Shown: positions 9,484 to 21,218, counted from the stretch's first letter. The stretch is 64,000 nt of DNA from Pyrus communis (GCF_963583255.1 NC_084806.1:13616317-13680316); one strand, 5' to 3'. Program-made: numbers and translations. The notes: generated from the letters alone by a model not told the origin.

Positions 9484-11245
9484 AAGGCTAATTATGCAAG
9501 GCAGATGGGAGAAATGGGATCATTGTTTTATGCTTGCAATGCAGTGACAGAAGTGAAGGTAAATAATTCATGGTATATAGACAGTGGCTGTAGCAACCAC
9601 ATGACAGGTGATGAGAGATTGTTGGTTGATGTTTAAAGAAATTTGACCTCTAAGGTAAAGATGGGCACTGGAGAAGTTGTGCAGGTGGCAGGAAAGGGAA
9701 CTTTGGTGATTGAGACTAAACTGGGAAGAAAACATATACAAGAAGTGATGCTTGTTCCTGGACTTGAGAAAAATCTTCTCAGTGTAGGACAGATGATGGA
9801 ACACGACTATTATCTGTTGTTTGGAGGTGATGTAGTGAATGTTTTTTATGGTTGGTCACTTGACAACTTGGTAGTAAGAGTACATATGACTGCAAATAGA
9901 TGCTTTCCTTTGACAATGATGCCTGTAACTCAGTGTTCTCTAAAAGCAAGTGTCACACACTGCTCTCAAATATGGCATAAAAGGCTGGGTCACTTGCATG
10001 AAGGAGGTCTGAAATTACTTGAAGAACATAATCTGGTACATGGACTGCCTAAGTTAGAGATGTCCACAAATGTGTGTGAAGGGTGTATGCTAGGCAAACA
10101 ACACAGAGACTCATTTCCTTCTAAATCGGCTTGGAGAGCTAAGGATCCACTGGAGGTAGTTCACACATATATTTGTGGTCCAATGCAAGTTGAATCTCAT
10201 TCTGGAAACAAGTACTTCTTGCTATTCACAGATGACTGCACAAGGATGTTATGGGTGTATTTTCTGAGAAATAAGTCTGATGCATTTGGATGTTTTAAGA
10301 AGTTTAAGGCAATGACTGAGCTATAATGTGGATATAAGGTAAAATGCCTCAGAAGTGATAGAGGAGGAGAATTCCTTTCTGCAGACTTTACTGGATATTG
10401 CAGTGATCTGGGAATCCAGAGACAATTAACTATGGCTTACACTCCTCAACAAAATGGAGTGTCAGAGAGGAAGAATAGGACTGTAGTGGAAATGGCAAAG
10501 TCAATGTTGCATGAGAAGGGTCTTCCATACATGTTCTGGGCAGAGGCAGTCAATACTGCAGTGTATTTGCTTAACAAGTGTCAATCCAAAGCTTTGAGAA
10601 AGACAACACCATTTGAGGCATATAGTGGAAGAAAACCTGGAATAGCTCACTTAAAGATATTATGATCCCTTTGCTATGTTCACATACCTTCTAATCTTAG
10701 ACACAAGTTAGAAGAGAATAGTCACAAATGTATCTTTGTTGGTTATGGTGCAAGTGAGAAAGGCTACAGATTGTTTGATCCAATTTCAAGGAAAATTGTC
10801 CTCTCAAGAGATGTCATATTTGATGAGGGTGCTTCTTGGAACTGGAACTGCAATGAAGATACTGGAATAACATTTCCAGTCAGTAATGACCATCAGGATG
10901 CTAATGAAAACTGTGAGATTGGTGAGAATTCTCACTCTGAGGAATATACTGTTTCTCAAAGTGAGAATATGTTTGATAGATCTCAAGCACATGATGATAC
11001 ACCTAAGAAATGGAGAAGTATAAATGAGATCATGGCTCAATGCAACATGTGTGTTATTGAACCTGAAAATTATGATGATGCAGCTAAGGATGAGTCATGG
11101 AGGAGTGCAATGAAAGCTGAACTGGATATGATAGAAAAGAACAACACATGGCAGCTTGTTGAGAGACCATATAACAAGCCTGTTATTGGTGTTAAGTGGG
11201 TCTACAAGACCAAACTTAATCTGGATGGTACTGTGCAGAAGAACA
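9484..11245 (+). pseudogene. copia protease, integrase and start of reverse transcriptase
   Basis: This is the same frame as gag. The protease core is at WYIDSGCSNHMTG (about 9571-9609). The GAG-pre-integrase domain has IWHKRLGHLHEGG and CEGCMLGKQHR. The integrase core keeps the three acidic residues: FTDDCTR, LRSDRGGEF and NGVSERKNRT. The RT opening is SWRSAMKAELDMIEKNNTWQ to VIGVKWVYKTKLNLDGTVQKN, and then the sequence jumps to RNase H at about 11245. The palm motifs and YVDD are absent. Nonsense codons lie at 9634 (TAA), 10324 (TAA) and 10663 (TGA). No frameshift was found before the deletion. Confidence 0.88.
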
Positions 11246-11609
11246 AAACACTGTGGCATTGTCTACTGCAGAAGTAGAATATGCCAGTGCTGCAGAAGCT
11301 ACATCACAAGCAAAGTGGTTGAGGTTTGTCCTAGAAGACTTTGGAGAAGAACAAGTGGAGGGAACTCAGATCATGTGTGATAACACATCAGCCATTGCTA
11401 TGGCAAAGAATCCAGTTTTTCATCAGAAGACAAAACACATCAACAGGAAGTTTCATTTCATCCGAGAAGCAATTCAAGCCAAAGAAATTAAGCTAGTGCA
11501 GGACAGAGGAGCAGATTGCAGATATCCTTACTAAGGCTTTTCCTAAAGACCGGTTTGTGTATCTAAGGGAGCTACTTGGAGTTAAATCAGCTAAAGGGTT
11601 AGAAAGGAG
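11246..11609 (+). pseudogene. copia RNase H end and polypurine tract
   Basis: The frame TVALSTAEVEYASAAEATSQ (from about 11252) is the conserved copia RNase H motif. It continues through IMCDNTSAIAMAKNPVFHQK and TKHINRKFHFIREAI, then frame-shifts near 11515. The last pol residues (ILTKAFP-like, 11525-11545) are in another frame. A purine-rich tract, AAAGGGTTAGAAAGGAG (11593-11609), abuts the 3' LTR and would prime plus-strand synthesis. Confidence 0.85.
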
Positions 11610-11982
11610 TGTTGGAATGTAACCCTTCAACTGGAAATTGATGGCTGAGATCATTTCACAAATGTTTTCCATTTCAGTTTGAATGTCAGCCATTGGATCA
11701 TAGTCCACATGGTTACTCAATGTTGTATCTAGTTTTAAGTAATAGAATTAGACATGTGGCATTATCTCATAGGATGATACCAATGAATGGTTGAGATTAT
11801 GTTGTGTATTGGAGTGTGAAGGATCTCCCTTCCTTCCGTGTGCAACGGTAACAAAATGTATGCGTGTTTAGTGTGTGAAATGAGAGAAGCATATGTCATT
11901 TCATCTTCTTCTTGAGCTCTGTCTGTCTTTCTTTGCACAGAACCTCCATTGAAGCACATATCACCAATCACAAACACTAACA
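11610..11982 (+). repeat. 3' LTR of the copia element
   Basis: It has the same length and ends as 7950-8322. It is followed at once by the second copy of the GGGTG target duplication. Confidence 0.93.
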
Positions 11983-11987
11983 GGGTG

Positions 11988-13255
11988 GACTCCAGCCGGT
12001 CTTGGACTTGAAACCTTAAAGAAATTCTCCATTGGTAACTAGCTATCCCCCCCATATTTATGTACTTAACCCGTCACCAACCCTCCACCAAGCACCCCTC
12101 TGAATAATCATCTTTGAAGCCGCCGCACTTCTCTGACAATGAGAAGAGTTTGAAGAAAGAGCCTACAGAAATTCGGTGGAGGGGTAATATTTAGCTTTAA
12201 AAATGTGAGCAACTAAAGAGTTAGGAAATTGAATTAATCTCCACCCTTGCTTAGCCAGTAACGCCAAATTAAAAGCATGTAAATCCTTGAACCCAAAACC
12301 ACCCCCACTATTTGGTTTACACAATTTTTGCCACTTCATCCAATGATTATGACACTTTCCCGCTTCTCTACCCCACCAAAACTGAGCTACCATTTGATTA
12401 AGCTCATCACAAAAAGTTTTGGGTAACAAGAACGTCTGCATCGTATACAAAGGGATTGCTTGAGCTACTGATTTTATCAAAATTTCTTTACCCGCACTAC
12501 TCAACAATAAGCCCCGCCATCCATTCAACTTCTTCCAAAGCCGGTCGTTAATATAGGTAAAGGTCGCTTTCTTAGACCGACCTACCAATACTGGGAGACC
12601 ATGGTACCTTTCATGATAATCCACCCTTTCCATTCCAAGGCAATCAGTAAGCAACTACGCATCAAACACTGTAAGGTTGTTACTAAAAGCCACACTGCTT
12701 TTTGTAAGATTCACAGCCTGTCCAGACGCCTGTTCATAAGAGCATAACAACTCCTTTACCTGTATGCATTCCTGGAGAGAACTCTTAACAAATATAAAAC
12801 TGTCATCCGCAAAAAGAAGATGATGAACACTAGGGGCCTCCTTATAAACCTCAATACCTTGAATACGACCTTTAGCTTCCTATGAATCAGACAATGCCGA
12901 CAATCCCTCTGCACATAAAACGAACAAAAATGAAGACAACGGATCACCCTGACGTATGCCACGTTTTGGTTGAACAAAACCCACCGTCTCCCCATTAAGC
13001 TTAAAAGAGTATGAAACTGTAGTAATACACATCATGATCCAATGAATCCATTCCTCTGCAAATCCTAGCCTCTGTAACATTTGCTCCAAAAAACTCCACT
13101 CAATACGATTATAGGCTTTGTTGATATCCAATTTCAAAGCCATCACCCCGTTCCACCCATTATTCTTCCTATGCAAATAATGAGCAATCTCTGAAGCTAC
13201 CAAACAATTATCATAAATTAATCTACTAGTTATAAAGGCACTTTGATGGTCGTGA
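11988..13255 (-). pseudogene. 5'-truncated LINE reverse transcriptase
   Basis: On the minus strand, from about 13255 downward, the protein reads HDHQSAF, LIYDNCLVASEIAHYLHRK, ALKLDINKAYNRIEWSFLEQ and RGIRQGDPLSSFLFVLCAE, then LLFADDSFIF (near 12815). These are the RT palm motifs, with FADD as the catalytic motif. Further on come [22 protein letters not shown] and [19 protein letters not shown], typical of plant L1-type LINEs. In-frame stops lie near 12887 and 12655. The endonuclease is missing, which fits 5' truncation during target-primed insertion. The copia element at 7950 split the 3' part away. Confidence 0.88.
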
Positions 13256-13631
13256 ATTGAAACTTAAAAACTCATCTTCTCAATTCTAAAAGAAATTAAA
13301 ATCAAATGAAAAAAATTTGCATGAACTAATTCATGCTTAGTTGAAGGATTCAAAACTTAAAATCATCATCCATCGATAAAAAAAAAAAATAAAAAAAAAA
13401 TAAAAATAAAAAAATAAACTTGTTTTTCTCTATTGAACTCTTAGGGTTTTAGCCAAAATAAATGTAGCATAAACATTGCATGATGTCAAGATTTAATTAT
13501 TTATTTTTTTTAAATATTAGAATTTAATTTTTCGGTATGGGTTTATGGATAAATTTTAGTTTTATTTTAATTTTATTTTGTACTTGATAGTAATTATGTA
13601 ATACAGTAAAAGAAACAATCCATACTTAAAG
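13256..13631. other. AT-rich spacer
   Basis: I see no gene. A-rich low-complexity sequence occupies about 13378-13418. The LINE truncation point lies at the left edge. Confidence 0.5.
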
Positions 13632-15240
13632 TGTGACGTCCCAATCCTGACATACATCCCAGATCGACACACGATGTCACCAAATACTCTTATATCTAAC
13701 ATACCCATCTCCGGAATATGGCAAATCACAACTCGAGAATCAAAACTCACAATAATTTTTTTGTATACGTTATGGCTGCATCTAACCTCCTCGTTAGACT
13801 GCCTACGTACCCTCATTAGGGATCAAGCCATTCATAGTTCACCATTGCTATAACTCGACATATAACACAGTCTGTTTAAAGCCAAAATGCATAACATTCC
13901 TCAATCAAACATTTGGACTTGACAAGCATGAATTATTCGATTCAAACTACATAACAACCCACAAGACAGTCAAGGTTTCTATTTCCTCCATCATATAAAT
14001 CATTATGTTTCAACATAAAATTGCTATTCATATCATGTAATATATCAAAGAATCAACAAAGCACAATAGTATTCTCTAGTCACATTGATCACAGATCTAA
14101 TCATTTTAATAACAATCATATTCAACATCCTTCCACGATCATCTCAAGTAACCCATTCCATGATATCAAGGAGGCACGATATTAACATTTAATTATGTTA
14201 ATCAGCCAATCAAATCACATCTCAATGCTCATAATTAATAAAGGACTTCTATATAATTCCCTGCCTGGATTTCAAGTAATAACTTGATAATTCTAATTTA
14301 TATTCACAAGATTTATTGTGGGTAATTCCCATTCACTAGAATCCAGGGTACAAGTCTAACTTATGGAAATGAGCAAGAGTAGGGATTCCAGACCACTCAA
14401 CGGAATCCAAAACTATCAATCAGTTTCTCGCATGTAAAATTAGTGTCAACGATCACAATCTATAAACATCAAATATAGAATCATGCTTTAGGAAATCATA
14501 ATCAAGCCACTGACAACTTCGAAGGAGTCACCCATACATCCAACGACTTTTCTAATTCAAAGCACAAGATTCTCAAAATCCATCGTTCATATGTACATTA
14601 AAAACTAGGGCTAGAGGGACGCAGTTCGGCCGAAGCCTACATCTTTGAAGCTATCTCAATCCAAACTCAATGAAACCCAAGGTGGATACAATCCCGGACC
14701 ATCACTCAATGAAATTGGGGAGTAGGAGGGATTCTGGACCATCACTCAACGAAATCGCGGAGTAGGAGGGATTCCAGACCATCTCTTAACGGAATCCGAG
14801 TGGATATGATTCCAGACCATCACTCAACGGAATCGCGGAGGGCCAACAACCATATATACAACGGTTCAAAGAAATGAGACAAGCACAAGTTACTTAATTT
14901 ACAAAAGTTCAACCAAGGGAAATAAGGCACAAATACTAAATTTAGAATGAATCAACAAACGGGAGATAAAACCATATCGAAGCAACAAATCCCCATCACC
15001 ATGGGTTAACGCTCTACCACTAGTCCTCACATTTCATTACAACATGCCAAGCAAACCAATCAAACCATATTTCAATAAATACATGTCAAATCTCATTGCA
15101 TAAACTTAAATCAATGTCTTAGTATTGGAAATAACAATTCAATAGAAACATATTCATAAAACCAAATCATATCCACATAGGATAATAATTATGAAAATAG
15201 AATAATCACCAATATCACTTAGATTAAAGTCACTCACAGA
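13632..15240 (-). repeat. Gypsy-type LTR fragment (copy 2 of the dispersed family)
   Basis: Read on the minus strand it ends in GGGACGTCACA at 13632, a typical gypsy LTR end. The block TCTAACCTCCTCGTTAGACT near 13773 closely matches about 39945 in the solo LTR at 39603. The repeated CCATCACTCAACGGAATC-type units at 14390-14830 match 4090-4320. No primer site follows the CA end, so this is either a solo LTR or a fragment. The upper boundary, near 15240, is approximate. Confidence 0.6.
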
Positions 15241-16476
15241 AATGATAAACCTATATCAAATCAAACCATCTACTATGTAACATTGCAAAACTAGAAATAA
15301 CCAAATGTTGTGCACGCAGTTTTGTCTTCATAAATGGTAAAATGCCACCTATTGGTAATCACACATCTTGTTCCTTTGTGGAACAATATTTATCATGATA
15401 TGAGTAATGATCCATCGGAGCTATCATTGAGATGTGAAACCATGCCAACTACACAACATTTTTCTTAAACATAAATGTTTGGACTTCATTAATAGCAACT
15501 AGATCATAAAAAAAAAAAAATCCATATTATTTGTAGCACATTCTTGCATGGCAATTACAGGAAAGCAAGACAACCTTGGAAGGAGCATGAGAATAAAACT
15601 TGATCCCACGTTTAATCCCACATGACTTGTAGAATAGCTAGCTAACGTACCACTGTTGAAGGCATCCGGAAAACATAATCAAGACCAATATACATCTTTG
15701 AGGGTTGGAATGTAGAAGTATAGTTAAACTAAAGTTGTAAAGGACTTTCAAGCATGCACTAATGTACTATTAGATTACCACAAAACACAAGTATTTACAG
15801 CTCGGTGCAAAGAATGTAGAGAAGTTATTTGACGAGGTCTTACTCCAAGGAGATAATATCAATAACCACTTCCCAATAGTGTAAAAGAGTTAATTCAATA
15901 CTACCATATGTGCATCATCATGGTGCAAAGACTGCAGCTCATGTCTCATAAATTCTATAATTTACAGAGACATTGTGATCTGGTGACAACGAAATAGAGA
16001 GCACCTCCCTTGTTGCTTCACTAATCTCCCCATGACAACACAATAATCAACCAAATGTATGTTCTCACAGTAAATTAATAATCCTAATTCTGCAATATAT
16101 AGTATCTCAAGAAATATGCTTTCCAATCTTTAATTATGGGAATTCTAGTTCTTTAATTCAAAAACTACCTCTCATCCATACTGAAGCATGCCAATTTGAA
16201 ATAACAAAACTCATTGAAAAAAATCAAAATAACCGAACCAAAGCAATCCAAATCTAATGACAAGAAACCAAAGTGGAAAACCTTATCCCAATAATCTGAA
16301 CTCGGAAAGCTAGAAACTATAGATACCATGCTGCTGAAACTGGATCAAGAACTCGTTTGGTTTCTCTTTGGAACCAAAAACCCAAGGCTGAGACTTGATA
16401 AATGATGGGGGTATCACTATCATTATCAGTGAACAAAACAAAGCAAATAAAAAATGATAGTGGTTGGAGAAGTTGA
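15241..16476. other. Unassigned AT-rich stretch
   Basis: There are no open frames, RNA genes or repeats that I can assign. It separates the LTR fragment on the left from the Cassandra LTR on the right and is probably old transposon debris. Confidence 0.4.
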
Positions 16477-16717
16477 GCACGATATTGTTTGCTTTAGGCC
16501 CCGACCACATCCTCATGGTTTTGTTTCTGGGAACTCATGAGCAACTTCCCAATGGGTCACACATCCTGGGAATGCTCTCGCTCGAACTCGCTTAACTTCG
16601 GAGTTCCGATGGAACCCGAAGCCAGTGAGCTACCAAAAGGCCTCGTGCTAGGTAGAGATGAGAATATACATGTAAGGCTTACAGGATCCACTCCTTTGGG
16701 TGATGTGGGATGCTACA
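16477..16717 (-). mobile_element. Truncated Cassandra-type LTR
   Basis: On the minus strand it begins TGTAGCATCCCACATCACCC at 16717. It continues through CTTACATGTATATTCTCATC and a 5S rRNA-like core, then TTCCCAGAAACAAAACCATG and GGTCGGGGCC, and stops matching near 16477. Cassandra elements are plant terminal-repeat retrotransposons in miniature whose LTRs carry a 5S-derived promoter. The order of segments here fits the Rosaceae version as I remember it. The 3' part of the LTR is missing. It sits against base 16718 of an older gypsy LTR and so was inserted into it. Confidence 0.85.
16535..16625 (-). ncRNA. 5S rRNA-like core within the Cassandra LTR (not a 5S gene)
   Basis: On the minus strand it carries GGAACTCCGAAGTTAAGCGA, the box A and intermediate region of plant 5S rRNA, and then GCGAGAGCATTCCCAGGATG and TGTGACC, matching the box C region with changes. 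In Cassandra this unit works as an RNA polymerase III promoter. Substitutions in box C and the truncation make activity here uncertain. Confidence 0.8.
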
Positions 16718-18705
16718 GAGTGGACCTGAAAATAAAGTTTTAATAAAAACCTTTCGAAAGCATTATAACCCCTCGCCGTAAAACCTGTATAATTTCCAGA
16801 AAATAATACCACGTAGGTACAAAAAATGAATGCACAGGTGCAGTCAAAACAGAAGCATGCCATGCCACACTATGTCAGTAATAATAAATGTAAGCCAGGT
16901 GTGAGATTAGTCTAAACTAACATGCCAGTCAGAGTCACCTTAATGTGACCTGTACGACTGGATCTATTGCTCATCAGTCTATGCTAGCACACGAGTCGGA
17001 GTCACCTAGTGTGACCTGTACGACAGGCTGGGTGTAAATATTTTCGCTTTAGTGCTACAATCATGTGAAAGCTAGCGTTATGCGAGGGTGTCGGAGTCGC
17101 CTAACGCAATCTGTACGACAGGCTAGCACCTAACTTGGATTTAAGGCGAGTATGCGGTGCGGGAGGTGAACAATCACGTGAAGGCTGTGCCCTGGTTTGG
17201 GGTGGGAGCACTAACACCGGGGTGCAGCAATGATGAGCTCTAAATGAATATATGCATGCTCATATAATTCAACCATTTCAATCACATAATAACTCACCTA
17301 AACTTACCTGTGCCTACGTAGGATCATTTGGCATAACCACAAATCTCATCACAATGCAATATTTAAATATAACACATTTAAATCATGGCATGCTATGCAT
17401 AATCAATTTAAAACATTTTCTGGAAAATCGTAAGGTGTGCGTGTCTGTGTATATATATATACACACACTATAAAAAGGAAAAAGACCCACTCACTTGAGG
17501 TCCGGGCTACAACTCCCTAGCACAAATATCGAGGCGTCACTAACAATCAGCGCCTAGAACAATTATCAAATCACGTCTTAGAGTTCTTATCAATAGAACA
17601 CATAAATTACATGTGCTATTCAGGAAGATCCGTATGTCTGATTCTCAATCTGTAAGTTTCTAATATCCTCAAATATTACGTACTATAACGTATCAAAGTT
17701 TGGTGACGATCTAACAGTTGAATCGTTGATTGCTATAATAATCAAGTGGCAGACCTTAATAGAACTAGGTTCAAACGATGGAAATTCGTCAATCAGACTT
17801 CACGTACGGAATTGGAGAATCAAATTTATCCTAGGAAGATTAGGGAATGCCTCGGCCCACGCGCCGCCGTACACGGTAGTCGACCGCCTCGACTTGCCAA
17901 AAAAATCAACTATTTCTATGAAGTCTCAAACTTCACAGAAATAAAGATCTCAGTGAGTAGAACAAGTTTTATACCTGTGGCCAAGTCTAATTTGGCTGGA
18001 AAAAGCCTCAAATCGCCATAAACTCGTCGGGAACCTAGAATTTGGTTATTTCCTCATTCGTCCTCAAATCGACTCCAACGCTCCAACCAATGATTAGGCA
18101 TTGTTCCTGAGCTCAAGGGAATTACATTGGTGGTGGCAATTGAGAGGAATTATTTCACAAATGGTGGTTCAAAGCTGAGACCCACCTTGACCCGGCGGTA
18201 GGTAAAATTCGTCGGGTTTGGTTAGAATTAGGTGATGGGGTGTTGTGATGAGGTTTGGTGGCGATAGAAGGTTGAAGAAGGCCGAATAATTGGACGGAAA
18301 ACCGTCGGAAAACTCCAAGGAAGTCGGGTCATCGCACGGGTCAAGGGGAACCCAATCGATTCCCTCCATCCCCTTTTCCTTCCTTTCCCTTCTTGGTCTC
18401 TCTTCCCATTGGTCACTCACTTCTCTTTCTTCTCCCGATTGGGCAGCGCCCATCCTCCTTCCTCTCATTTTCTTCCATCTCCACCACCCAACTTTTCTTC
18501 CCTTTAATCTGGGCCACACACGTGGCTTTCTAGATTTTGCTCCAAAAATCTGGAGCATTCCAGAAAATAATAAATTTACAATTTTGCCCTCACTTCATTT
18601 GTTAATAACTCTTTCTTTATAACTCCAAATTACGTTCCATTTGTGCCCACGCGTTCGTAGCGACGAGTACTACAAGGATACACCAAGAAAATAAACCTTA
18701 CATTA
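16718..18705 (-). repeat. 3' LTR (larger piece) of an old minus-strand gypsy element
   Basis: The stretch 16726-17160 matches 33054-33480, with about 16 differences in the first 215 bases. This ties it to the truncated 5' LTR at 32730-33480. It includes repeated GGAGTCACC...TGTGACCTGTACGAC units at 16935-17130. The right end at 18701-18705 is the CATTA target duplication of the Athila-like element. The LTR resumes at 28335 and ends (its 5' end on the minus strand) at 28447. The last 0.3 kb next to the Cassandra insertion was not found. Confidence 0.75.
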
Positions 18706-19127
18706 TGATAGGAGCATATTCATGCGACTTAAATGGCTTGTTCTCGTGCATTTACGTTATGTTTCTTTAGTTATTTTAGTCCTTTATGCTTCTTTTGTGT
18801 GTTTTCAGGTTCTAAGGGCAAAGTATGCAAAAGGATGCCTTTTGGAGCCTTTTGGAGCAAATTAGAGATTGGAATGGATATCATATGCTTGGAGCCAAGA
18901 GGATGGACGAAATTGAAGGATTCCTACTCCATTGCAGCCACATGCACATTCAATCATTCACACCAAAACCTTGCACATGCTTTCCCATTTCATTATTCAT
19001 TCACTTTGCAGCCACCATTCACTCTTTAATCCACATGCATTCATAATCATTCACACCTTGCAGCCACTCCACATGCATTTCCAGCTTTCCACCAACCTCC
19101 TAGCTGTCATATTCCCTCTTTTTCACC

Positions 19128-19135
19128 TATAAATA
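19128..19135 (+). promoter_or_regulatory. TATA box 1 in the LTR
   Basis: TATAAATA is followed by AACATCCATTGCAGCC. The same context recurs 201 bases downstream, so the core promoter is duplicated. The equivalent in the 3' LTR is at 26505-26512. Confidence 0.6.
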
Positions 19136-19328
19136 AACATCCATTGCAGCCACATGCATTCCCCCTTTAATCCACATGCTCTCCCATTTCAGATTGCATT
19201 CCCACTCACCACAAATCAGCCACATGCATTTTGCCTTTCATCATTGCATCACAAATCAGCCACATGCACTTTTCCTTTCATCATTGCACCACAAATCAGC
19301 CATATGCACATTCACCCCTTTCTCCACC

Positions 19329-19336
19329 TATAAATA
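19329..19336 (+). promoter_or_regulatory. TATA box 2 in the LTR
   Basis: This is a second CACCTATAAATA followed by AGCATCCATTGCAGCC, copied from the first. The equivalent in the 3' LTR is at 26706-26713. Which of the two starts the genomic RNA cannot be told from sequence. Confidence 0.6.
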
Positions 19337-20962
19337 AGCATCCATTGCAGCCACAAAACTCATTCCCATATTCAGAAATTCTCATACACTCTTCCATACA
19401 CATTCATTCACGCCAGAAATTCATTCCCTCTCTCTAACACAGCCATACTTCACCATTCTTCATATTTTCTGCCCAAAAACACTCCTTGCCTTCCCTATTA
19501 ATCCAAACACCACTCCCCAAACCATTCACACCACCAAACCTCACCTTAGACCTTGTGCTACAACAACAAGGAAGAGAAGAGTGCCTAAACGTTCATACAA
19601 TTCAAGTTTGAGTTGTTGGAATGTTTAGGTGTTTCTTTGATTTCAATGTTTAAATTCAATTCTCTTTGTTTTGTACGTATGAGGAATGGAAGAGAAGAGT
19701 GCCTAAACGTTCATACAATTCAAGTTTGAGTTGTTGGAATGTTTAGGTGTTTCTTTGATTTCAAAGTTATGAGGAACTAAACCCCCCTTGGTTAGGGGGG
19801 AATTCGAAATATATGTTTATGCTTGCATTTTGATTTGATTACATCTAATTGCGTTTCATAAGTTGTGGATTCAATTTGTTTAACCGTTTGATTGATAACT
19901 TATTTATGTATGTTTATTGAGAGTGCACGCTTAATTTTCATGCATGAATATGACGCTAGAATATAAGTGAGTTTCACCTAATAGTTACGAACTTATATTC
20001 ACAAGTAGTGGAGGTTGCTTATAAACAATCGCGTTAAACGAATTCTTGGCATAAGTTTCATGCGTATTCCATAGTAACGAATGCCTCGTCAACACTTATA
20101 ATTTTCATAGAGCGTAATGATTCTTGCTTGTATCTCTATTATGCAATCATGTAGGGGACTTGTGGGGAATGTTTTGAATTGTTGTATGCGCTAACCCATC
20201 CAATTCAATAACGTTAGGAAGATTTGAAGGTTAATTAGTGCATCACGGTTAACTTGGGGTGTTGAGAATTCATGGTTTATTGAAATGCAATTGGAAATCA
20301 TTTTATTATGCAAGTGTAACATGTGTGGAGATGAACCCCTTAGCTAGGTTCCCATCCATTCAATTCCATCAAATTCATATTTACATTCTGTTTTAATTTA
20401 AATCTGTGCATTTAGCTTAATTTCGTCAAAACCTAAATCCCCCTTTACTTTAATGTCCAATTTAGTTAGAAAGTATCTTAGTTTGTGTTTATAAGTGTTT
20501 TGATTCAGTTTGTTACATAAATTCGTCCAAATTCACCAAAGTGCTCAAAACTGCCCAGAAAGTGATTTTAAGGCAGTTTTGAGTGTTTTGGGTGATGTTT
20601 GAGTCTTTTGGTTTGTTTTAGTGTTTTAAAGTTTAGTTTTGCATTCTTTGAGTCTAGTATAGTGTTTTATATTGTGTTTTTACGTTTGAATCAAACCATA
20701 ATCTTAAATTCGTCCAACATTGGGTTTAAGGTCAGAAACTGCCTAGTTAGTGTTTTTAGGCAGTTTTGAGTCTTTTGAACTTGTTTTGAGTCCTTTGAGT
20801 CTTTGTGAACGTTTTTAACTTTGTTTTTACGTTTTTGAGTCAAATCCAAGTGATTAACAATCCCTCCTAATCCCCAGTCCAGAACGATCCCTACTTACAT
20901 ACTTACTACAATTGACAAAAAAAGGGTTTAATTTGTGTGCGTATAAATATCGCATCAAATTT

Positions 20963-20980
20963 TGGCGCCGTTGCCGGGGA
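20963..20980 (+). other. Primer-binding site, tRNA-Asp type
   Basis: TGGCGCCGTTGCCGGGGA lies five bases after the LTR. This is the well-known primer site of Athila-type gypsy elements, complementary to the 3' end of tRNA-Asp. It fixes the orientation as plus and supports the Athila assignment. Confidence 0.9.
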
Positions 20981-21078
20981 TTAGCAACTTTGCTAATCCT
21001 TTGGATTGTTATTTTCGTTTTCTTATTAGTTTTAGTTTTAGTTTCCGTTATATATTTTAGTTTTAGTTTGTGATTTGT

Positions 21079-21189
21079 GTATATCTGATGCAAATTCGTG
21101 GGATTTTATCACCCATAACTTCAAATGTTGTTCCTTGCTGTTTTAAAACGTTTTTAAGATGTTTTAGAGTGTTTTAATATGTTTTGTTT
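21079..21189 (+). repeat. Internal 111-bp direct repeat, copy A
   Basis: It begins GTATATCTGATGCAAATTCG and ends AATATGTTTTGTTT, just before the gag-like ORF. The same sequence recurs at about 24395-24506, after the antisense ORF and its flanks. I see no substitution between the copies. Confidence 0.88.
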
Positions 21190-21218
21190 GTTGAATTCAA
21201 GTACTAGAGAAGCACAAC

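Larger units (their letters stand above)
7950..11982 (+). mobile_element. Full-length but decayed Ty1/copia element, inserted in the LINE
   Basis: Two 373-bp LTRs (7950-8322 and 11610-11982) flank gag-pol in the canonical copia order of gag, protease, integrase, RT, RNase H. The target duplication GGGTG is perfect (7945-7949 and 11983-11987). By eye the LTRs differ at six positions, about 98.4% identity. At 4033 bp it is shorter than usual because most of the reverse transcriptase is missing at about 11245. The coding frame also carries six nonsense codons. It could move only with proteins supplied by another element. Confidence 0.92.
18706..20957 (+). repeat. 5' LTR of the Athila-like element
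   Basis: It runs from TGATAGG to GCATCA. It has a CA-rich part with repeated TTGCAGCCACATGCATT (about 19140-19300) and two TATA boxes. A 77-bp direct repeat lies at 19570-19646 and 19688-19764. The 98-, 73-, 66- and 68-aa frames within it recur unchanged or with one difference in the 3' LTR because the LTRs are copies. I do not regard them as genes. Confidence 0.95.

Noticed and set aside
16535..16625. A true 5S rRNA gene
   Set aside because: Flanks match a Cassandra LTR and box C is altered, so it is a transposon-borne 5S-like sequence.
18733..19029. 98-codon ORF repeated identically at 26110-26406
   Set aside because: It is duplicated only because both lie in LTR copies. The repeats TTGCAGCCACATGC generate the frame and no domain is present.
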